DNA of 64,000 nucleotides from Halobaculum rubrum (GCF_019880225.1 NZ_CP082284.1:744001-808000), one strand, 5' to 3'. Positions 42,504-53,572 are shown, numbered from the stretch's first letter. Made by a program: numbers and translations. The notes: generated from the letters alone by a model not told the origin.

Positions 42504-45455
42504 ATGGCAGGCCAGACACCCAAAGAGATCGGCGGCATCAACTTCGGGCTGATGGACCCGGAGACGTATCGAGACATGTCCGCGACGAAGGTCATCACCG
42601 CGGACACGTACGACGACGACGGCTACCCCATCGACATGGGGCTGATGGACCCGCGGCTGGGCGTCATCGACCCGGGACTGGAGTGCCGCACCTGCGGCAA
42701 ACACTCCGGGTCCTGTAACGGGCACTTCGGCCACATCGAGCTGGCGGCGCCCGTCATCCACGTCGGCTTCACGAAGCTCATCCGTCGGCTGCTGCGCGCG
42801 ACGTGCCGCAACTGCGGCCGGCTCGCGCTCACCGAAGAGGAGAAAGACGAGTACAAAGAGAAGCTCGTCCGCACGAAGGATCTGGGCGGCGACCCCACCG
42901 ACGTGCTGAAGTCGGCGGTCCGACAGGCCCGCAAGGCCAGCACCTGCCCGCACTGCGGCGAGCCGCAGGCGGACATCAAACACGAGAAGCCGACCACCTA
43001 CTACGAGGTGCAGGACGTGCTCTCGGGCGACTACTCGGAGCTCATCACCCGCGCGATGCAGCCCGACGAGCCCGAGGACGACGACGAGGAGGTCGACGAG
43101 AGCGAGGCGATGTCCCCGATGGATCTCGCCGACGAGACGGGCATCGCGCTCGACCGGATCAACGAGATCCTCTCCGGCGAGTTCCGCCCCCGCAAGGAGG
43201 ACCGCAAAGCGCTGGAGAAGGCGCTGGGCATCGACCTCACCGTCGAGGACATGAACAAGCTGATGCCGAGCGACATCCGCGACTGGTTCGAGGACATCCC
43301 CGACGAGGACCTCGAACCCCTCGGCATCCACCCGCAGAAGTCCCGCCCCGAGTGGATGATCCTGACGGTGCTGCCGGTCCCGCCGGTCACCACCCGTCCC
43401 TCGATCACGCTGGACAACGGTCAGCGCTCCGAGGACGACCTCACACACAAGCTGGTCGACATCATCCGGATCAACCAGCGGTTCATGGAGAACCGCGAGG
43501 CCGGCGCCCCGCAGCTCATCATCGAGGACCTGTGGGAGCTGCTCCAGTACCACGTCACCACCTTCGTCGACAACGAGATCTCGGGCACGCCGCCGGCGCG
43601 CCACCGCTCCGGTCGCCCGCTGAAGACGCTCTCCCAGCGCCTCAAGGGCAAGGAGGGTCGCTTCCGCGGCTCCCTGTCGGGCAAGCGCGTGAACTTCTCC
43701 GCGCGGACCGTCATCAGCCCCGACCCCACCCTCTCGCTGAACGAGGTCGGCGTCCCCGAGCGGGTCGCCGAGGAGATGACACAGGTGATGAACGTCGCCG
43801 AGCGCAACCTCGACCGCGCCCGGCAGTACGTCCGCAACGGGCCCGAGGCCCACCCCGGCGCCAACTACGTCAAGCGGCCCGACGGCCGCCGGCTGAAGGT
43901 AACCGAGAAGAACTGCGAGGAGCTGGCCGAGAAGGTCGAGCCGGGCTGGGAGGTCAACCGCCACCTGGTCGACGGCGACATCGTGATCTTCAACCGGCAG
44001 CCCTCGCTGCACCGGATGTCGATCATGGCCCACGAGGTCGTGGTCATGCCGTACAAGACGTTCCGGCTGAACACGACCGTCTGCCCGCCGTACAACGCCG
44101 ACTTCGACGGCGACGAGATGAACATGCACGCGCTCCAAAACGAGGAGGCGCGCGCGGAGGCGCGCGTCCTCATGCGCGTGCAAGAGCAGATGCTCTCGCC
44201 ACGCTTCGGCGAGAACATCATCGGCGCCATCCAGGACCACATCTCGGGGACGTACCTCCTCACCCACGAGAACCCCGAGTTCACCGAGACGCAGGCGCTG
44301 GACCTGCTCCGGGCCACCTCGGTCGACGAGCTGCCCGAGCCGGACGGCACCAACGAGGCGGGCCAGGCGATCTGGACGGGTCGAACCGTCTTCTCGGAGC
44401 TGCTGCCCGACGACCTGAACCTCGAGTTCACCTCCTCGACGGGCGACATCGTCCGCATCGAGAACGGCCAGCTCGTCGAGGGGACCATCGACGAGGACGC
44501 CGTCGGCGCGTTCGGCGGCGAGGTCGTCGACACCCTCACGAAGGTGTACTCGAAGACGCGTGCCCGCGTGTTCGTCAACGAGGTGGCGTCGCTCGCGATG
44601 CGCGCCATCATGCACTTCGGCTTCTCGCTGGGTATCGACGACGAGTCGATCCCGCCGGAGGCGACCGAGCAGGTCGACGAGGCGATCGACTCGGCGTACG
44701 AGCGGGTTCAGGAGCTGATCTCGACGTACGAGGGGGGCGATCTGGAGAGCCTGCCCGGCCGGACGATCGACGAGACGCTGGAGATGAAGATCATGCAGAC
44801 GCTCGGCAAGGCCCGCGACTCCGCGGGCGAGATCGCCGAGGACCACTTCGCCGACGACAACCCGGCGGTCATCATGGCTCGCTCGGGCGCCCGCGGGTCG
44901 ATGCTGAACCTGACCCAGATGACGGGCTGCGTCGGCCAGCAGGCGGTTCGCGGCGAGCGCATCAACCGCGGCTACGAGGACCGCACGCTCGCGCACTACG
45001 AGGCGGACGACCTCTCGGCGGAGGCCCACGGCTTCGTGGAGAACTCCTACCGCTCGGGGCTCACCCCCGAGGAGTTCTTCTTCCACGCGATGGGCGGCCG
45101 CGAGGGACTGGTCGACACTGCGGTCCGGACCTCGAAGTCCGGCTACCTGCAGCGTCGCCTCATCAACGCGCTCTCGGAACTGGAGACGCAGTACGACGGC
45201 ACGGTTCGGGACACCTCCGACACCATCGTCCAGTTCGAGTTCGGCGAGGACGGCACCTCGCCGGTGAAAGTGTCCTCCAACGAGGACACCCCCATCGACA
45301 TCGAACAGATCACCGACCGCGTCGTCGACGCGGAGTTCGGATCCGAGGAGGAGAAGGAGCGCTTCCTCGGTCGCCGCGAGGCGCCGACGAACCTCTCGGA
45401 GTACGCCGGGCCCGGCCTCGACAAGGCGGGCGGCGTGGGGGTGAGCGATGACTGA
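42504..45455 (+). CDS. rpoA1: DNA-directed RNA polymerase subunit A' (N-terminal part of beta')
   Basis: 983 residues. Zinc-binding clamp [18 protein letters not shown] and [14 protein letters not shown] near the N-terminus; active-site magnesium motif [13 protein letters not shown] (about 532-544); bridge-helix and funnel region [19 protein letters not shown]. It has an acidic insertion near 175-195 ([18 protein letters not shown]), common in halophilic forms. The last 8 nt overlap rpoA''. Confidence 0.97.
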   Translation: MAGQTPKEIGGINFGLMDPETYRDMSATKVITADTYDDDGYPIDMGLMDPRLGVIDPGLECRTCGKHSGSCNGHFGHIELAAPVIHVGFTKLIRRLLRATCRNCGRLALTEEEKDEYKEKLVRTKDLGGDPTDVLKSAVRQARKASTCPHCGEPQADIKHEKPTTYYEVQDVLSGDYSELITRAMQPDEPEDDDEEVDESEAMSPMDLADETGIALDRINEILSGEFRPRKEDRKALEKALGIDLTVEDMNKLMPSDIRDWFEDIPDEDLEPLGIHPQKSRPEWMILTVLPVPPVTTRPSITLDNGQRSEDDLTHKLVDIIRINQRFMENREAGAPQLIIEDLWELLQYHVTTFVDNEISGTPPARHRSGRPLKTLSQRLKGKEGRFRGSLSGKRVNFSARTVISPDPTLSLNEVGVPERVAEEMTQVMNVAERNLDRARQYVRNGPEAHPGANYVKRPDGRRLKVTEKNCEELAEKVEPGWEVNRHLVDGDIVIFNRQPSLHRMSIMAHEVVVMPYKTFRLNTTVCPPYNADFDGDEMNMHALQNEEARAEARVLMRVQEQMLSPRFGENIIGAIQDHISGTYLLTHENPEFTETQALDLLRATSVDELPEPDGTNEAGQAIWTGRTVFSELLPDDLNLEFTSSTGDIVRIENGQLVEGTIDEDAVGAFGGEVVDTLTKVYSKTRARVFVNEVASLAMRAIMHFGFSLGIDDESIPPEATEQVDEAIDSAYERVQELISTYEGGDLESLPGRTIDETLEMKIMQTLGKARDSAGEIAEDHFADDNPAVIMARSGARGSMLNLTQMTGCVGQQAVRGERINRGYEDRTLAHYEADDLSAEAHGFVENSYRSGLTPEEFFFHAMGGREGLVDTAVRTSKSGYLQRRLINALSELETQYDGTVRDTSDTIVQFEFGEDGTSPVKVSSNEDTPIDIEQITDRVVDAEFGSEEEKERFLGRREAPTNLSEYAGPGLDKAGGVGVSDD

Positions 45456-48180
45456 CAGCGGGTCGGTCGACCGCTTCGTCGACGCGCACGACGGGGTCAC
45501 CGAGGACATCGCGCTGGTCGTCGAGGACACCGAGTTGCCGCGGCGACTGAAAGACGAGATCTACGAGAACATCGACGGGCGCGGCGGCGTGACCGTCGAG
45601 CAGGCCAACGAGATCGCCCAGGCCTCCGAGTCGCGCTACCTCGACACGCGCGTCGACCCGCTCGACCCCGTGGGGACCGTCTCCGCGCAGAGTATCGGCG
45701 AGCCCGGAACGCAGATGAGCGTCCCCGCGGACGAACGCGTGCTCGTCAGCCGGAACGGCGAGACCGACGTGGCCGAGATCGGACCGCTCGTCGACACGCT
45801 GATGGAGTCCCTGGAGGTTCGCGAGATCGACGGCCACGAGGTCGCACTCGCGCCCGAGGGGCTGGAGGTTCCGAGCCTGCGGACGGACGAACAGGTCGAG
45901 TGGAAGCCGGTCGAGGAGATCAGCCGGCACGAGACGCCCGAGGAACTGCTTCGGTTCGAGCTGCAGTCCGGGCGGACGATCCGGGCGACGAAGGCCCACT
46001 CGTTCGTCACCCGCCGCGACAACGATGTCGTCCCGGTGACAGGAGCAGACCTCGACGAGGGAGACTGGATCCCGGTCGTCGCGGACCTCGACGGAGCCAG
46101 CGACGCTCCGGACGCTGTCGACCTTCGAGAGCACCTCTCGGGCGAGAACTACTGGTTCACGTCGACGCTCACCGACGGAGGCGCGACCACCGATGCGACG
46201 TTCCCCGCCGGGAACTCGCAGGTCGCAAACAAGCGATCGGCGCTCGACGCCGGCGACATCGAGGAGGGATACGCGTATCCGGTTGGGGGGAGCGTCGGCC
46301 TGCCCGAGGAGCTTCCGCTCGATGAGACGACCGGATTCTTCTTCGGCGCCTGGCTCGCCGAGGGGAACGTGACGGAGTACTACACCTCCGTGTCGAACGT
46401 CGACGAGACGTTCCAGGAGGGCGTTCGGGCGTTCGCAGAGCGGTACGACCTCTCGGTGAACGAGTACGAGAACACGAGCGGGTTCGCCGACGGCTACGAT
46501 ATCCGTGTGAACGGAACGGTCCTCGCGGACCTGCTTCGCGCGACGTGTATGGACGACGGCGAGAAGGTCGTCCCCGGATTCGCCGTCGGCGCCCCGGACG
46601 AGTTCGTCCGCGCACTCCTTTGCGGCTACTTCAGCGGCGACGGCAACGTCGGGTCGAACTCGATCCGGTCGAGTTCCACGAGCGGGCGACTCACCGCCGG
46701 CATCGCGCTACTGCTGTCGCGTGTCGGAGTCTACGCCACGCTCGGCCGGACCGACGACTCCCGGACGCTTCGCGTCCCCGCGAAGCACGTCGGACGGTTC
46801 CACGATCGCGTCGGGATGGTCGGCGAGCGCGGCGCCGCGCTCGCCGACCTCGCCGACGCGGTCGACGCCGACGGACCGGACACGACCGACCAGGTCCCGA
46901 ACTTCGGCGACGCGCTGCGCGAGGTCGCCTCGGAGGCCGGCATCCCGAGCCGGCAGGTGAACGCCGCGACGAACCGACAGCGGATCGGTCGGAACCGCCT
47001 CGCCCGACTCCTCGAAGAGGCGAAGGAGGCCGGCGTCGATTCCGAGGCGCTCGTCGAACTCGAACGCGCCGTCGACGGAGACGTAGTCTGGGACCGCATC
47101 GCCTCGATCGAGACGGTCGAGAGCGACCACGAGTACGTGTACGACTTCTCGGTGGAGGGGCTGGAGACGTTCACCACCGCCGAGGGCGTCGTCACGCACA
47201 ACACGATGAACACGTTCCACTACGCGGGCGTCGCGGAGATGGACGTGACCCAGGGGCTCCCCCGGCTCATCGAGCTGGTGGACGCCCGGAAGACGCCGGA
47301 CACGCCGATCATGGTCGTCCACCTGGACGAGGAGCACGCGACCGACCGCGAGAAGGCCCACGAGGTCGTCTGGCAGCTGGAGGCGACGAAGATCCTCGCG
47401 CTCGGGGACGTGTCGACGAACGTCGCGGACATGATCGTCCGCGTCGACCTCAACGAGGACACGCTGTTGGAGCGGTGGCCCACCCACGAGGACCCGACGG
47501 AGATCGCCGGCATCGTCGCCGACATCATCGAGGACTCGTTGGGCGTCTCCACACGCCACTCGGGCACGGCGATCGAGTTCGGCCCCGACGAGCCGAGCTA
47601 CCGCGAGCTGCTCCAGCTCGTCGAGGAGCTCCGGGACATCGTGTTCAAGGGGATCGAGGAGGTCTCTCGTGTCGTCATCCGGAAGGAGGAGGTCGACGAC
47701 GACGGCGACGAGGAGTACGTCCTCTACACCGAGGGGTCGGCGTTCGCCGACGCCCTGGAGATCGAGGGCGTCGACGCCTCCCGGACCACGTGTAACAACA
47801 TCCACGAGATCTACCGGACGCTCGGCGTCGAGGCGGCCCGCGAGACCATCATCAACGAGACGATGGAGACGCTCGAGGAGCAGGGGCTCGACGACGTGAA
47901 CATCCGCCACCTGATGCTCGTCTCGGACATCATGACGAACCGCGGCACCGTCGAGTCGATCGGCCGCCACGGCATCTCCGGGTCGAAGGACTCCGTACTC
48001 GCGCGCGCGGCGTTCGAGGTGACGGTGAACCACCTGCTCGACGCGGCGATCCACGGAGAGGCCGACGACCTCAACGGCGTCATCGAGAACGTCATCGTCG
48101 GGAAGCCGGTGTCGATCGGCACCGGCGACGTGGACCTCCGGATGGGCTCGGCCCCCGACGTGAAGTCCGCGGACGACTGA
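45448..48180 (+). CDS. rpoA2: DNA-directed RNA polymerase subunit A'' with embedded intein
   Basis: 910 codons, of which 495 are an intein (residues 91-585). The extein is thus 415 residues, the usual RpoA'' length. The N-extein ends [10 protein letters not shown] and the C-extein resumes [22 protein letters not shown], which is the trigger-loop segment that moves in each nucleotide-addition cycle. Without splicing the polymerase cannot be active, so the intein is under strict selection to splice. The C-terminal region has [27 protein letters not shown] (jaw/cleft) and ends SADD. The start overlaps rpoA' by 8 nt. Confidence 0.96.
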   Translation: MTDSGSVDRFVDAHDGVTEDIALVVEDTELPRRLKDEIYENIDGRGGVTVEQANEIAQASESRYLDTRVDPLDPVGTVSAQSIGEPGTQMSVPADERVLVSRNGETDVAEIGPLVDTLMESLEVREIDGHEVALAPEGLEVPSLRTDEQVEWKPVEEISRHETPEELLRFELQSGRTIRATKAHSFVTRRDNDVVPVTGADLDEGDWIPVVADLDGASDAPDAVDLREHLSGENYWFTSTLTDGGATTDATFPAGNSQVANKRSALDAGDIEEGYAYPVGGSVGLPEELPLDETTGFFFGAWLAEGNVTEYYTSVSNVDETFQEGVRAFAERYDLSVNEYENTSGFADGYDIRVNGTVLADLLRATCMDDGEKVVPGFAVGAPDEFVRALLCGYFSGDGNVGSNSIRSSSTSGRLTAGIALLLSRVGVYATLGRTDDSRTLRVPAKHVGRFHDRVGMVGERGAALADLADAVDADGPDTTDQVPNFGDALREVASEAGIPSRQVNAATNRQRIGRNRLARLLEEAKEAGVDSEALVELERAVDGDVVWDRIASIETVESDHEYVYDFSVEGLETFTTAEGVVTHNTMNTFHYAGVAEMDVTQGLPRLIELVDARKTPDTPIMVVHLDEEHATDREKAHEVVWQLEATKILALGDVSTNVADMIVRVDLNEDTLLERWPTHEDPTEIAGIVADIIEDSLGVSTRHSGTAIEFGPDEPSYRELLQLVEELRDIVFKGIEEVSRVVIRKEEVDDDGDEEYVLYTEGSAFADALEIEGVDASRTTCNNIHEIYRTLGVEAARETIINETMETLEEQGLDDVNIRHLMLVSDIMTNRGTVESIGRHGISGSKDSVLARAAFEVTVNHLLDAAIHGEADDLNGVIENVIVGKPVSIGTGDVDLRMGSAPDVKSADD
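45718..47202 (+). mobile_element. Intein in RpoA'' with LAGLIDADG homing endonuclease
   Basis: 495 residues. It begins with Ser ([10 protein letters not shown], a Ser1 intein rather than Cys1) and ends VVTHN, followed by Thr as the +1 extein residue. The block B motif is [11 protein letters not shown] (T..H). Two DOD/LAGLIDADG-type helices, [12 protein letters not shown] and [12 protein letters not shown], show an intact-looking homing endonuclease with acidic residues (E and D) at the metal positions. The splice site is in the RNA polymerase trigger loop. Inteins at this site are known in haloarchaea and related archaea. Confidence 0.93.
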
Positions 48181-48182
48181 CG

Positions 48183-48608
48183 GTGCGCGTCGAGATCACC
48201 GACGAGGCGCGGCGGTACATCGGGACGTTCGACGAGCTCGTCGGCGTCGCGCCGACGGACTGCCTCGTGGTCGAGGGCGGCGATCGGCTCGTCTTCCTCG
48301 TCCCCGCGGGCGAGATGGCCGAGGCGGTCGGCCCCGGCGGGAAGACCGTCGAGCGCGTCGAGGAACAGCTCGGCGCGTCGGTCGAGCTGGTCGAGGACGC
48401 CGACACCCCCGAGGCGTTCGTCGCGAACGCGCTCGCGCCGGCGGCGGTTCGGGGCGTGACGGTGAGCCGGCAAAACGACGTCGTCGCGTACGTCGAGGTC
48501 GCCGAGGCCGACCGCGGGGTCGCCATCGGCGCCGGCGGCTGCAACATCGAGATCGCGCGGACGCTCGCGAAGCGCCACTTCGACATCGACGACGTGCAGT
48601 TAGCCTGA
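48183..48608 (+). CDS. nusA: NusA-like KH-domain protein
   Basis: 141 residues with two KH folds, without the S1 and N-terminal domains of bacterial NusA. The KH GxxG loops read GPGGK (near 56) and GAGGC (near 120). It binds RNA and probably assists elongation or termination, although archaeal mechanism is unclear. Directly downstream of rpoA'' with two bases between; GTG start. It is the last gene before a hairpin-T5 terminator. Confidence 0.92.
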   Translation: MRVEITDEARRYIGTFDELVGVAPTDCLVVEGGDRLVFLVPAGEMAEAVGPGGKTVERVEEQLGASVELVEDADTPEAFVANALAPAAVRGVTVSRQNDVVAYVEVAEADRGVAIGAGGCNIEIARTLAKRHFDIDDVQLA

Positions 48609-48615
48609 GCCTCCC

Positions 48616-48638
48616 GTCGGTACGCGCCGACTGTTTTT
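48616..48638 (+). terminator. Hairpin plus T-tract after nusA
   Basis: GTCGG (48616-48620), loop TACGCG, CCGAC (48627-48631), then TGTTTTT (48632-48638). It is the clearest intrinsic-type terminator in the window and closes the rpo-nusA transcription unit. The T-run lies about 30 nt before the mscS ATG and could also serve as its TATA element, so the two roles may overlap. Confidence 0.7.
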
Positions 48639-48664
48639 CCGGCTCGACCGCGAGCCACGGCGGG

Positions 48665-49549
48665 ATGAGGTCGTTCCGGATCGAGGCGCCCGAGCCGGTG
48701 CCGGTTCCCGTGCCGGTCGGCACCGCGACGGACGCGCTCGTGAGTGCGCTCGTCACGGCTGGCTGGATGCTCGCGGTCGCGATTCCGGCGTACGCTGTCG
48801 GTCGAGTCGTGGTCGTTCCCGCGACCGCCCGCGTCGTCCGCTCGCGGAACCCGCACAACCCGACGATCGTCGACGCGACGCGAACGTACGTGACCGTGCT
48901 GGTGCTCGTCGTCGCGGCGATGTTGGGGCTCGTCGCCGGCGGCTACGGGCGGACGCTCGCCAGTTCCACCGTCGTCATCGCCGCCGTGACGCTCGCGGTC
49001 GGCATCGCCGGGCAGGACCTCATCGGGTCGCTCGTCAGCGGCCTGTTTCTCGTCGCCGACCCGGAGTTCAACGTGGGCGACTGGATCGAATGGCCCGGCG
49101 GCGAGGGTCGCGTCGAGCGGGTCGACTTCCGCTCGACGCGTGTCGGAACCGTGGCAAACGCGGTCGTCACCGTTCCGAACACCGTACTGACGGCCGACGC
49201 GGTCGTTCGTCCGTACGCTCGAGGCCACGTGCGGGCGCGGGAGACGGTCCCGGTGGCATACGGCGACGATCTCGCGGGGGCGACGCGGGAACTCGCTGTC
49301 GCCGTGGCGACCGTCGAGGGCGTCGCCGACGCCACCGCTCCGAGAGCGTGGATCGAGACGCTCGGCGACGACAACGTGACCCTGACCGTCGAGTACCGGA
49401 TCGACGATCCGACCGTCTCCCGCGTCAAACACGTCCGCGCGACCGTCAGGGATCGGGCCGTCGACGCGCTCCAGTCTATCGGAGCGACGCCCGGACCGCC
49501 GGCCGGTCGCGAACTCTCCGGAGCGGTCACGACGGGTGACTTCGAGTGA
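48665..49549 (+). CDS. Mechanosensitive channel, MscS family
   Basis: 294 residues. Two or three N-terminal TM segments (about 20-50, 75-95, 98-118), then the pore/beta domain: VGIAGQDLIGSLVSGLFLVADPEFNVGDWIEWPGGEGRVERVDFRSTRVGT, the family hallmark, and a C-terminal alpha/beta vestibule. It opens under membrane tension to release osmolytes, relevant for a halophile facing rain. It separates nusA from rpsL, which in many haloarchaea are adjacent, so it appears to have been inserted into the ancestral rpo-str cluster. Confidence 0.92.
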   Translation: MRSFRIEAPEPVPVPVPVGTATDALVSALVTAGWMLAVAIPAYAVGRVVVVPATARVVRSRNPHNPTIVDATRTYVTVLVLVVAAMLGLVAGGYGRTLASSTVVIAAVTLAVGIAGQDLIGSLVSGLFLVADPEFNVGDWIEWPGGEGRVERVDFRSTRVGTVANAVVTVPNTVLTADAVVRPYARGHVRARETVPVAYGDDLAGATRELAVAVATVEGVADATAPRAWIETLGDDNVTLTVEYRIDDPTVSRVKHVRATVRDRAVDALQSIGATPGPPAGRELSGAVTTGDFE

Positions 49550-49739
49550 CCCGTGGCCGGTCGGTGTCGACGACGCTCGCTGCGCGCCGTATTCGAGCGG
49601 AAACGCCCGCTGCGCCCGTCGACGTAAGCCGCGAAACGGACGCAGATCGGACGAGAGGTACCGCTAATCGCCTCTCGCGTCGTCTCGCCGTCGCGGAAAG
49701 GGAACCCTTAGGTAGCTCCGCTGAAAACCACAGTGCACG

Positions 49740-50168
49740 ATGGCCAACGGCAAATACGCCGCGCGGAAGCTCAAGAAGGACCGCCAGAAGCGGCGGTGGT
49801 CCGACTCCGAGTACGCGCGACGCGAGCGCGGTCTCTCCGAGAAGTCCGACCCCCTCGAGGGCGCCCCCCAGGGTCGCGGTATCGTCCTGGAGAAGGTGGG
49901 TATCGAGGCGAAACAGCCCAACTCGGCGATCCGGAAGTGCGTCCGGGTTCAGCTCATCAAGAACGGGAAGCAGGTCACGGCGTTCTGTCCCGGCGACGGC
50001 GCGATCTCGTTCATCGACGAGCACGACGAGGTCACCATCGCGGGGATCGGCGGCGCGAAGGGTCGCGCCATGGGCGACCTCTCCGGCGTCAACTACAAGG
50101 TCGAGAAGGTGAACGGCGTGTCGATGATCGAACTCGTCCGCGGCAACGCGGAGAAACCCGTCCGATAA
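49740..50168 (+). CDS. rpsL: Small ribosomal subunit protein uS12
   Basis: 142 residues, archaeal length. [20 protein letters not shown] is the N-terminus, and [49 protein letters not shown] is the decoding-centre block (PNSAIRK), with the Lys that mutates in streptomycin resistance in bacteria. An AACCCTTAGG box about 30 nt upstream suggests its own promoter, consistent with separation from the rpo unit. Stop and next ATG overlap (TAATG). Confidence 0.97.
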   Translation: MANGKYAARKLKKDRQKRRWSDSEYARRERGLSEKSDPLEGAPQGRGIVLEKVGIEAKQPNSAIRKCVRVQLIKNGKQVTAFCPGDGAISFIDEHDEVTIAGIGGAKGRAMGDLSGVNYKVEKVNGVSMIELVRGNAEKPVR

Positions 50169-50800
50169 TGAGCGAGTCAGAGCAAGACGCCGACGCCGAG
50201 ACGTCGGAACCGGACGAGTCCGCCGACTCCGAGGAGGCCGTCGAGAACGCGCTGCTGTTCGGCGAGTGGGACGTCTCGGAGATGGAGTACTCCGACCCGT
50301 CCACGCGGAAGTACATGACCGTGACTCCCATCGCGCACACGATGGGTCGCCACGCGTCCAAGCAGTTCCAGAAGTCCGAGATCTCGCTGGTCGAGCGGCT
50401 CATCAACCGCCTGATGCAGACCGACGAGAACACCGGCAAAAAGCAGCAGGCCCAGCGCATCGTCCGCGACGCCTTCGACACGATCCACGCGCGCACCGAG
50501 GACAACCCGGCGCAGGTGCTCGTCGAGGCCGTCGAGAACGCCGCCCCGCGCGAGGAGACCGTCCGTCTGAAGTACGGCGGCATCTCGGTCCCGAAGGCCG
50601 TCGACGTCGCGCCCCAGCGCCGCGTCGACCAGTCGCTGAAGCTCATCGCCGAGGGCGTCCAGGGCGCCAGCTACAAGACGACGACCAGCGCCGCCGACGC
50701 GCTCGCGGACCAACTCGTCGGCGCCGCCCGCTACGACGTCCAGACGTACGCCATCTCCCAGAAGGAGGAGGCGGAACGCGTCGCCGCCGCCGCGCGCTGA
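50168..50800 (+). CDS. rpsG: Small ribosomal subunit protein uS7
   Basis: 210 residues, including a 25-residue acidic N-terminal extension typical of haloarchaea. Conserved block: NRLMQTDENTGKKQQAQRIVRDAFDTIHARTEDNPAQVLVEAVENAAPREETVRLKYGGI and the end YDVQTYAISQKEEAERVAAAAR. It nucleates the 30S head. In other archaea EF-2 and tuf follow the str cluster directly; here they are at 55 and 59 kb with unrelated genes between. Confidence 0.97.
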   Translation: MSESEQDADAETSEPDESADSEEAVENALLFGEWDVSEMEYSDPSTRKYMTVTPIAHTMGRHASKQFQKSEISLVERLINRLMQTDENTGKKQQAQRIVRDAFDTIHARTEDNPAQVLVEAVENAAPREETVRLKYGGISVPKAVDVAPQRRVDQSLKLIAEGVQGASYKTTTSAADALADQLVGAARYDVQTYAISQKEEAERVAAAAR

Positions 50801-50996
50801 CCGCGACGGCACCGACGCGACACTCGCGGCACGGCCGCCGCGTCCGCTCCGTTTCGCGTTCGTCGGCAGAACTCACCCGCGAGCGACCGCGTTCGATCCG
50901 CTCCGTGCGCGCATCGGCTCTCTCCGTGCGCGCAGCGTCCCGCACACCGTCGCTCGATTCGAACCGCTCACGGAGGGTCGGTCGGCCGATACCCGG

Positions 50997-51332
50997 TCAG
51001 CGCTCGGGCCCGCAGATGTCGTCGAGGGACCGAACGGACCGGAGGAGCGGTCGAACCCGATCGTACGCGGGGCCACACGAGACCGTCCCCGCGTCGCGGT
51101 TCCAGTCGATAACGTTCGAGTCGGCGAGCTTCGGGAGGTGGACGTGTCTGAGATGGAGAGACAGCGCGTCGATGTCTTCCTCCGGTCCGGCGATGTCGTC
51201 GGGAACGGACACGGCTCCCTCGGACGGCGACCGGTCGGCCAACTCGAAGAGGAGCCGCCGCCGGGGTTCGTCCGCGAGGAGTTCGAACCACGTGTCGTAC
51301 GTTTCCGCCGACACGTGCGTGTCCTCGGACAT
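50997..51332 (-). CDS. Winged-helix protein of the DUF7344 type
   Basis: 111 residues: MSEDTHVSAETYDTWFELLADEPRRRLLFELADRSP, then DIDALSLHLRHVHLPKLADSNVIDWNRDAGTVSCG. A winged-helix domain with the characteristic haloarchaeal LSxxRRR(Y/L)xLxxL start (LADEPRRRLLFEL) and a basic H-L-P-K recognition turn. Such proteins are numerous in haloarchaea, and their targets are mostly unknown. It is isolated between rpsG (convergent) and the aldolase gene. Confidence 0.75.
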   Translation of the reverse strand: MSEDTHVSAETYDTWFELLADEPRRRLLFELADRSPSEGAVSVPDDIAGPEEDIDALSLHLRHVHLPKLADSNVIDWNRDAGTVSCGPAYDRVRPLLRSVRSLDDICGPER

Positions 51333-51436
51333 GAGTCCGAGAACACGTTGTAAGCACTTTGCCGTTTCGGCTGTATCTGCCGGAACCCAACCGCGACGGC
51401 GACCTCGATCGAGCGTCGCGACGGCGTGCCCGCCGG

Positions 51437-52087
51437 CTACTGCCCGTAGCCGTCGAACTGCTCGATGGCGGTGTCGAGTTCCGACTCCGGGAGTTCCGTC
51501 GGCTCGCCGACGGCAGACGACTGAAGATACAGCCGCGAGAGGTCCTCGACGTGGGTGGTGTGCTCCAGCGCCGTCTCGATGTCGTCGGCAGTGACGACGA
51601 CCCCGTGGTTCTCGATGAACGAGGCCGTGGCGTTCGCCTCCTCCATCGCGGCGACGACGTTCGCGGCGAGTTCCTCGGTGCCGTAGGGGGCGTACTCGGC
51701 GACGGGAACCCGCTTGCCGACGGCGACGATCATGTAGTGGATCGGGGGGAGCTCCTCGTGAAGCACGGCCATCGTCGTCGCCCACGGCGAGTGGGTGTGG
51801 ACGATCGCGTCGGAGCCGTAGCCGCGGTAGATGTGGCGGTGCATCGGCACCTCGCTCGAGGGCTTCATCCGGCCGGCGACTCGTTCGCCGTCCAGATCCA
51901 CGACCGGCACGTCGGCGGCGTCGAAGGCGTCGTAGGCGACGCCGGTCGGCGTGACGGCGAAGCGGTCGCCGTCGCGGACGCTGAGGTTCCCGGTCCGCCC
52001 GGGCGTGAGCCGCGCGAGTTCGGGCGCGTGCTCGACGACGGCCTCGCGGGCCCCACGGAGAACCGCCGGGTTCGCCTCGTCGCTCAC
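51437..52087 (-). CDS. Class II aldolase/epimerase family (L-fuculose-1-phosphate aldolase-like)
   Basis: 216 residues. Zinc ligands H97, H99 (VHTHSPWA) and H161 (ENHGVVV), with catalytic E79 in [17 protein letters not shown] is the phosphate loop. The family includes fuculose-, rhamnulose- and ribulose-phosphate aldolases and epimerases. The start GTG overlaps the HAD gene's TGA (GTGA), so the two are coupled; a HAD phosphatase plus aldolase suggests dissimilation of a deoxysugar phosphate or 5'-deoxyribose salvage. Confidence 0.85.
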   Translation of the reverse strand: MSDEANPAVLRGAREAVVEHAPELARLTPGRTGNLSVRDGDRFAVTPTGVAYDAFDAADVPVVDLDGERVAGRMKPSSEVPMHRHIYRGYGSDAIVHTHSPWATTMAVLHEELPPIHYMIVAVGKRVPVAEYAPYGTEELAANVVAAMEEANATASFIENHGVVVTADDIETALEHTTHVEDLSRLYLQSSAVGEPTELPESELDTAIEQFDGYGQ

Positions 52088-52839
52088 AGCGCCACCTCCG
52101 TCACCGCGGCCAACGAGTCCAGGCGGTAGTCCGGCGTCCGGATATCGTTCGGGTCGGCCGCGGTGCCGCCGGCGTCGGCGGCGTCCGCGTCGCCGGCTCC
52201 TCCGTCGGCATCGGCGTCCGGTCCGTTGAACAGCGCCGTTTCCATCCCGAGCGCGTTGCCGCCCTCGATGTCGTTTACGGGCGAGTTGCCGACGACGAGC
52301 GCCTCCGAGGGCGTTCGGTCGAGCCGGGCGAGCGCCGTCGTGAAGACCGGCGCCGCCGGCTTCTCGCGGCCGACCTCCTCGCTGGTGACGAGCGCGTCGA
52401 GGCGGTCGTCGATCCCGAGGCGCGCGAGTTTGCGCAGTTGGACGCGCGTCGTGAGGTTCGTCACGACCGCCACGTCGACGCCGGCGTCCCGGAGCGCATC
52501 GAGGGCGGGGCGAGCGTCGTCGAAGGCCGTCATCTCCGCGAGGTACGCGTCCCAGTAGGCGTCGCCGAGCGCGCGCGCGAGGTCGGCGTCGAACGACCCC
52601 GGGAGGTCCGCGACCAGCCGCTTGTAGTAGATGTGGCGGCTGTGGCTGCTGGCGGTAGCCCCGACCTCGCGTTTGGTCGCGCTGCGAGCGCACGCGCGTC
52701 GCGCCTCGAACGCGTCGGCGTCGAGGCCGCCGCCGCGGTCGCGGTACGTCTCGAAGGCGGCGCGCGTGCCCGCCTCGTTACACGGGCCGTACGGGTAGAG
52801 CGTGTCGTCAAGATCGAACAACACGGCGTCGACAGCCAT
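52084..52839 (-). CDS. HAD family hydrolase
   Basis: 251 residues. HAD motifs: [15 protein letters not shown] with nucleophile Asp (8-12), [14 protein letters not shown] (motif II Thr), [13 protein letters not shown] (motif III Lys) and [18 protein letters not shown] (motif IV). The cap domain (about 25-90) is the alpha-helical C1 type, as in phosphoglycolate- and sugar-phosphatases. A Gly/Ala/Asp-rich C-terminal linker ([17 protein letters not shown]) is a halophile feature. It is the upstream gene of the aldolase pair. Confidence 0.87.
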   Translation of the reverse strand: MAVDAVLFDLDDTLYPYGPCNEAGTRAAFETYRDRGGGLDADAFEARRACARSATKREVGATASSHSRHIYYKRLVADLPGSFDADLARALGDAYWDAYLAEMTAFDDARPALDALRDAGVDVAVVTNLTTRVQLRKLARLGIDDRLDALVTSEEVGREKPAAPVFTTALARLDRTPSEALVVGNSPVNDIEGGNALGMETALFNGPDADADGGAGDADAADAGGTAADPNDIRTPDYRLDSLAAVTEVAL

Positions 52840-53007
52840 GCCCAGTGCTGCGTCCCCTCGCCGCATAGGTGTTCGGTCCCCATCGACGTCGACCGGGACC
52901 GAGCCGGTCCCCGAACCGACGCCACCGCTCACCCTCGCGTTCGCGATGGTATCGTTAGTGATACCCGGAGGACGAGACATTTACCCGGGGAACGCGGTGG
53001 CTCGCGC

Positions 53008-53427
53008 ATGGAACCGGTCACCCGCCCGTTCGTGGGTGTCGTCGTCGCGGTGCTCGCGGGCGCGGCCGCCGGCGTCCCGTTCCTGCGGACCGTGGCGGCC
53101 CGCCGGGCGTTGCGGCCGTTCGGCGGCGGTCCGGACGGCGACGACCCGTACGCTGCGGCGGGCGTGTTCGTCGGGCTCTCGACCGCGTACGCCGGGCTCG
53201 TGGTTCTCTCGGGTGAGACCGCCGTCGACGCGGGACCGTTCGGGCTCACGGTGACGCTGCTGCTCCCGTTCGGCTTCGGCGTCGCCGCCGCGACCGTGTG
53301 GCTGCCGTCGGTCGGGATCGAATGGCGGCCGACCGGTGAGGCACGCACGGACGCCACGCTCACGTTCACGGCGTTTCTCGCGACCCTCACCGCGACGGCC
53401 GCTGGCGGGTGGCTGTTGCTCGGGTGA
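53008..53427 (+). CDS. Small membrane protein of unknown function
   Basis: 139 residues. Four hydrophobic segments (about 10-28, 50-70, 75-100 and 118-138), separated by short acidic loops (GGGPDGDDPYAA). No motif is recognised. A TATA-like CATTTACCC about 26-30 nt upstream fits ATG 53008. It is divergent from the HAD-aldolase pair. Confidence 0.7.
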   Translation: MEPVTRPFVGVVVAVLAGAAAGVPFLRTVAARRALRPFGGGPDGDDPYAAAGVFVGLSTAYAGLVVLSGETAVDAGPFGLTVTLLLPFGFGVAAATVWLPSVGIEWRPTGEARTDATLTFTAFLATLTATAAGGWLLLG

Positions 53428-53572
53428 CCCGTCGAGCACGCGGTCGGCGCCCGGGGGACCCGGTCGGCGACGAACGTTCAAGTACTGAAACGGCACCAGT
53501 GGGGACCACGGGCGATGGGCGCGCCCGTCCGGCTCGCGAGCCATATCGGTTCCCCGAAGATAACCGTCGGTT

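Noticed and set aside
42498-45530. 1010-codon minus-strand ORF opposite rpoA'
   Set aside because: Same shadow effect; no family motifs, and it spans the rpoA'/rpoA'' junction.
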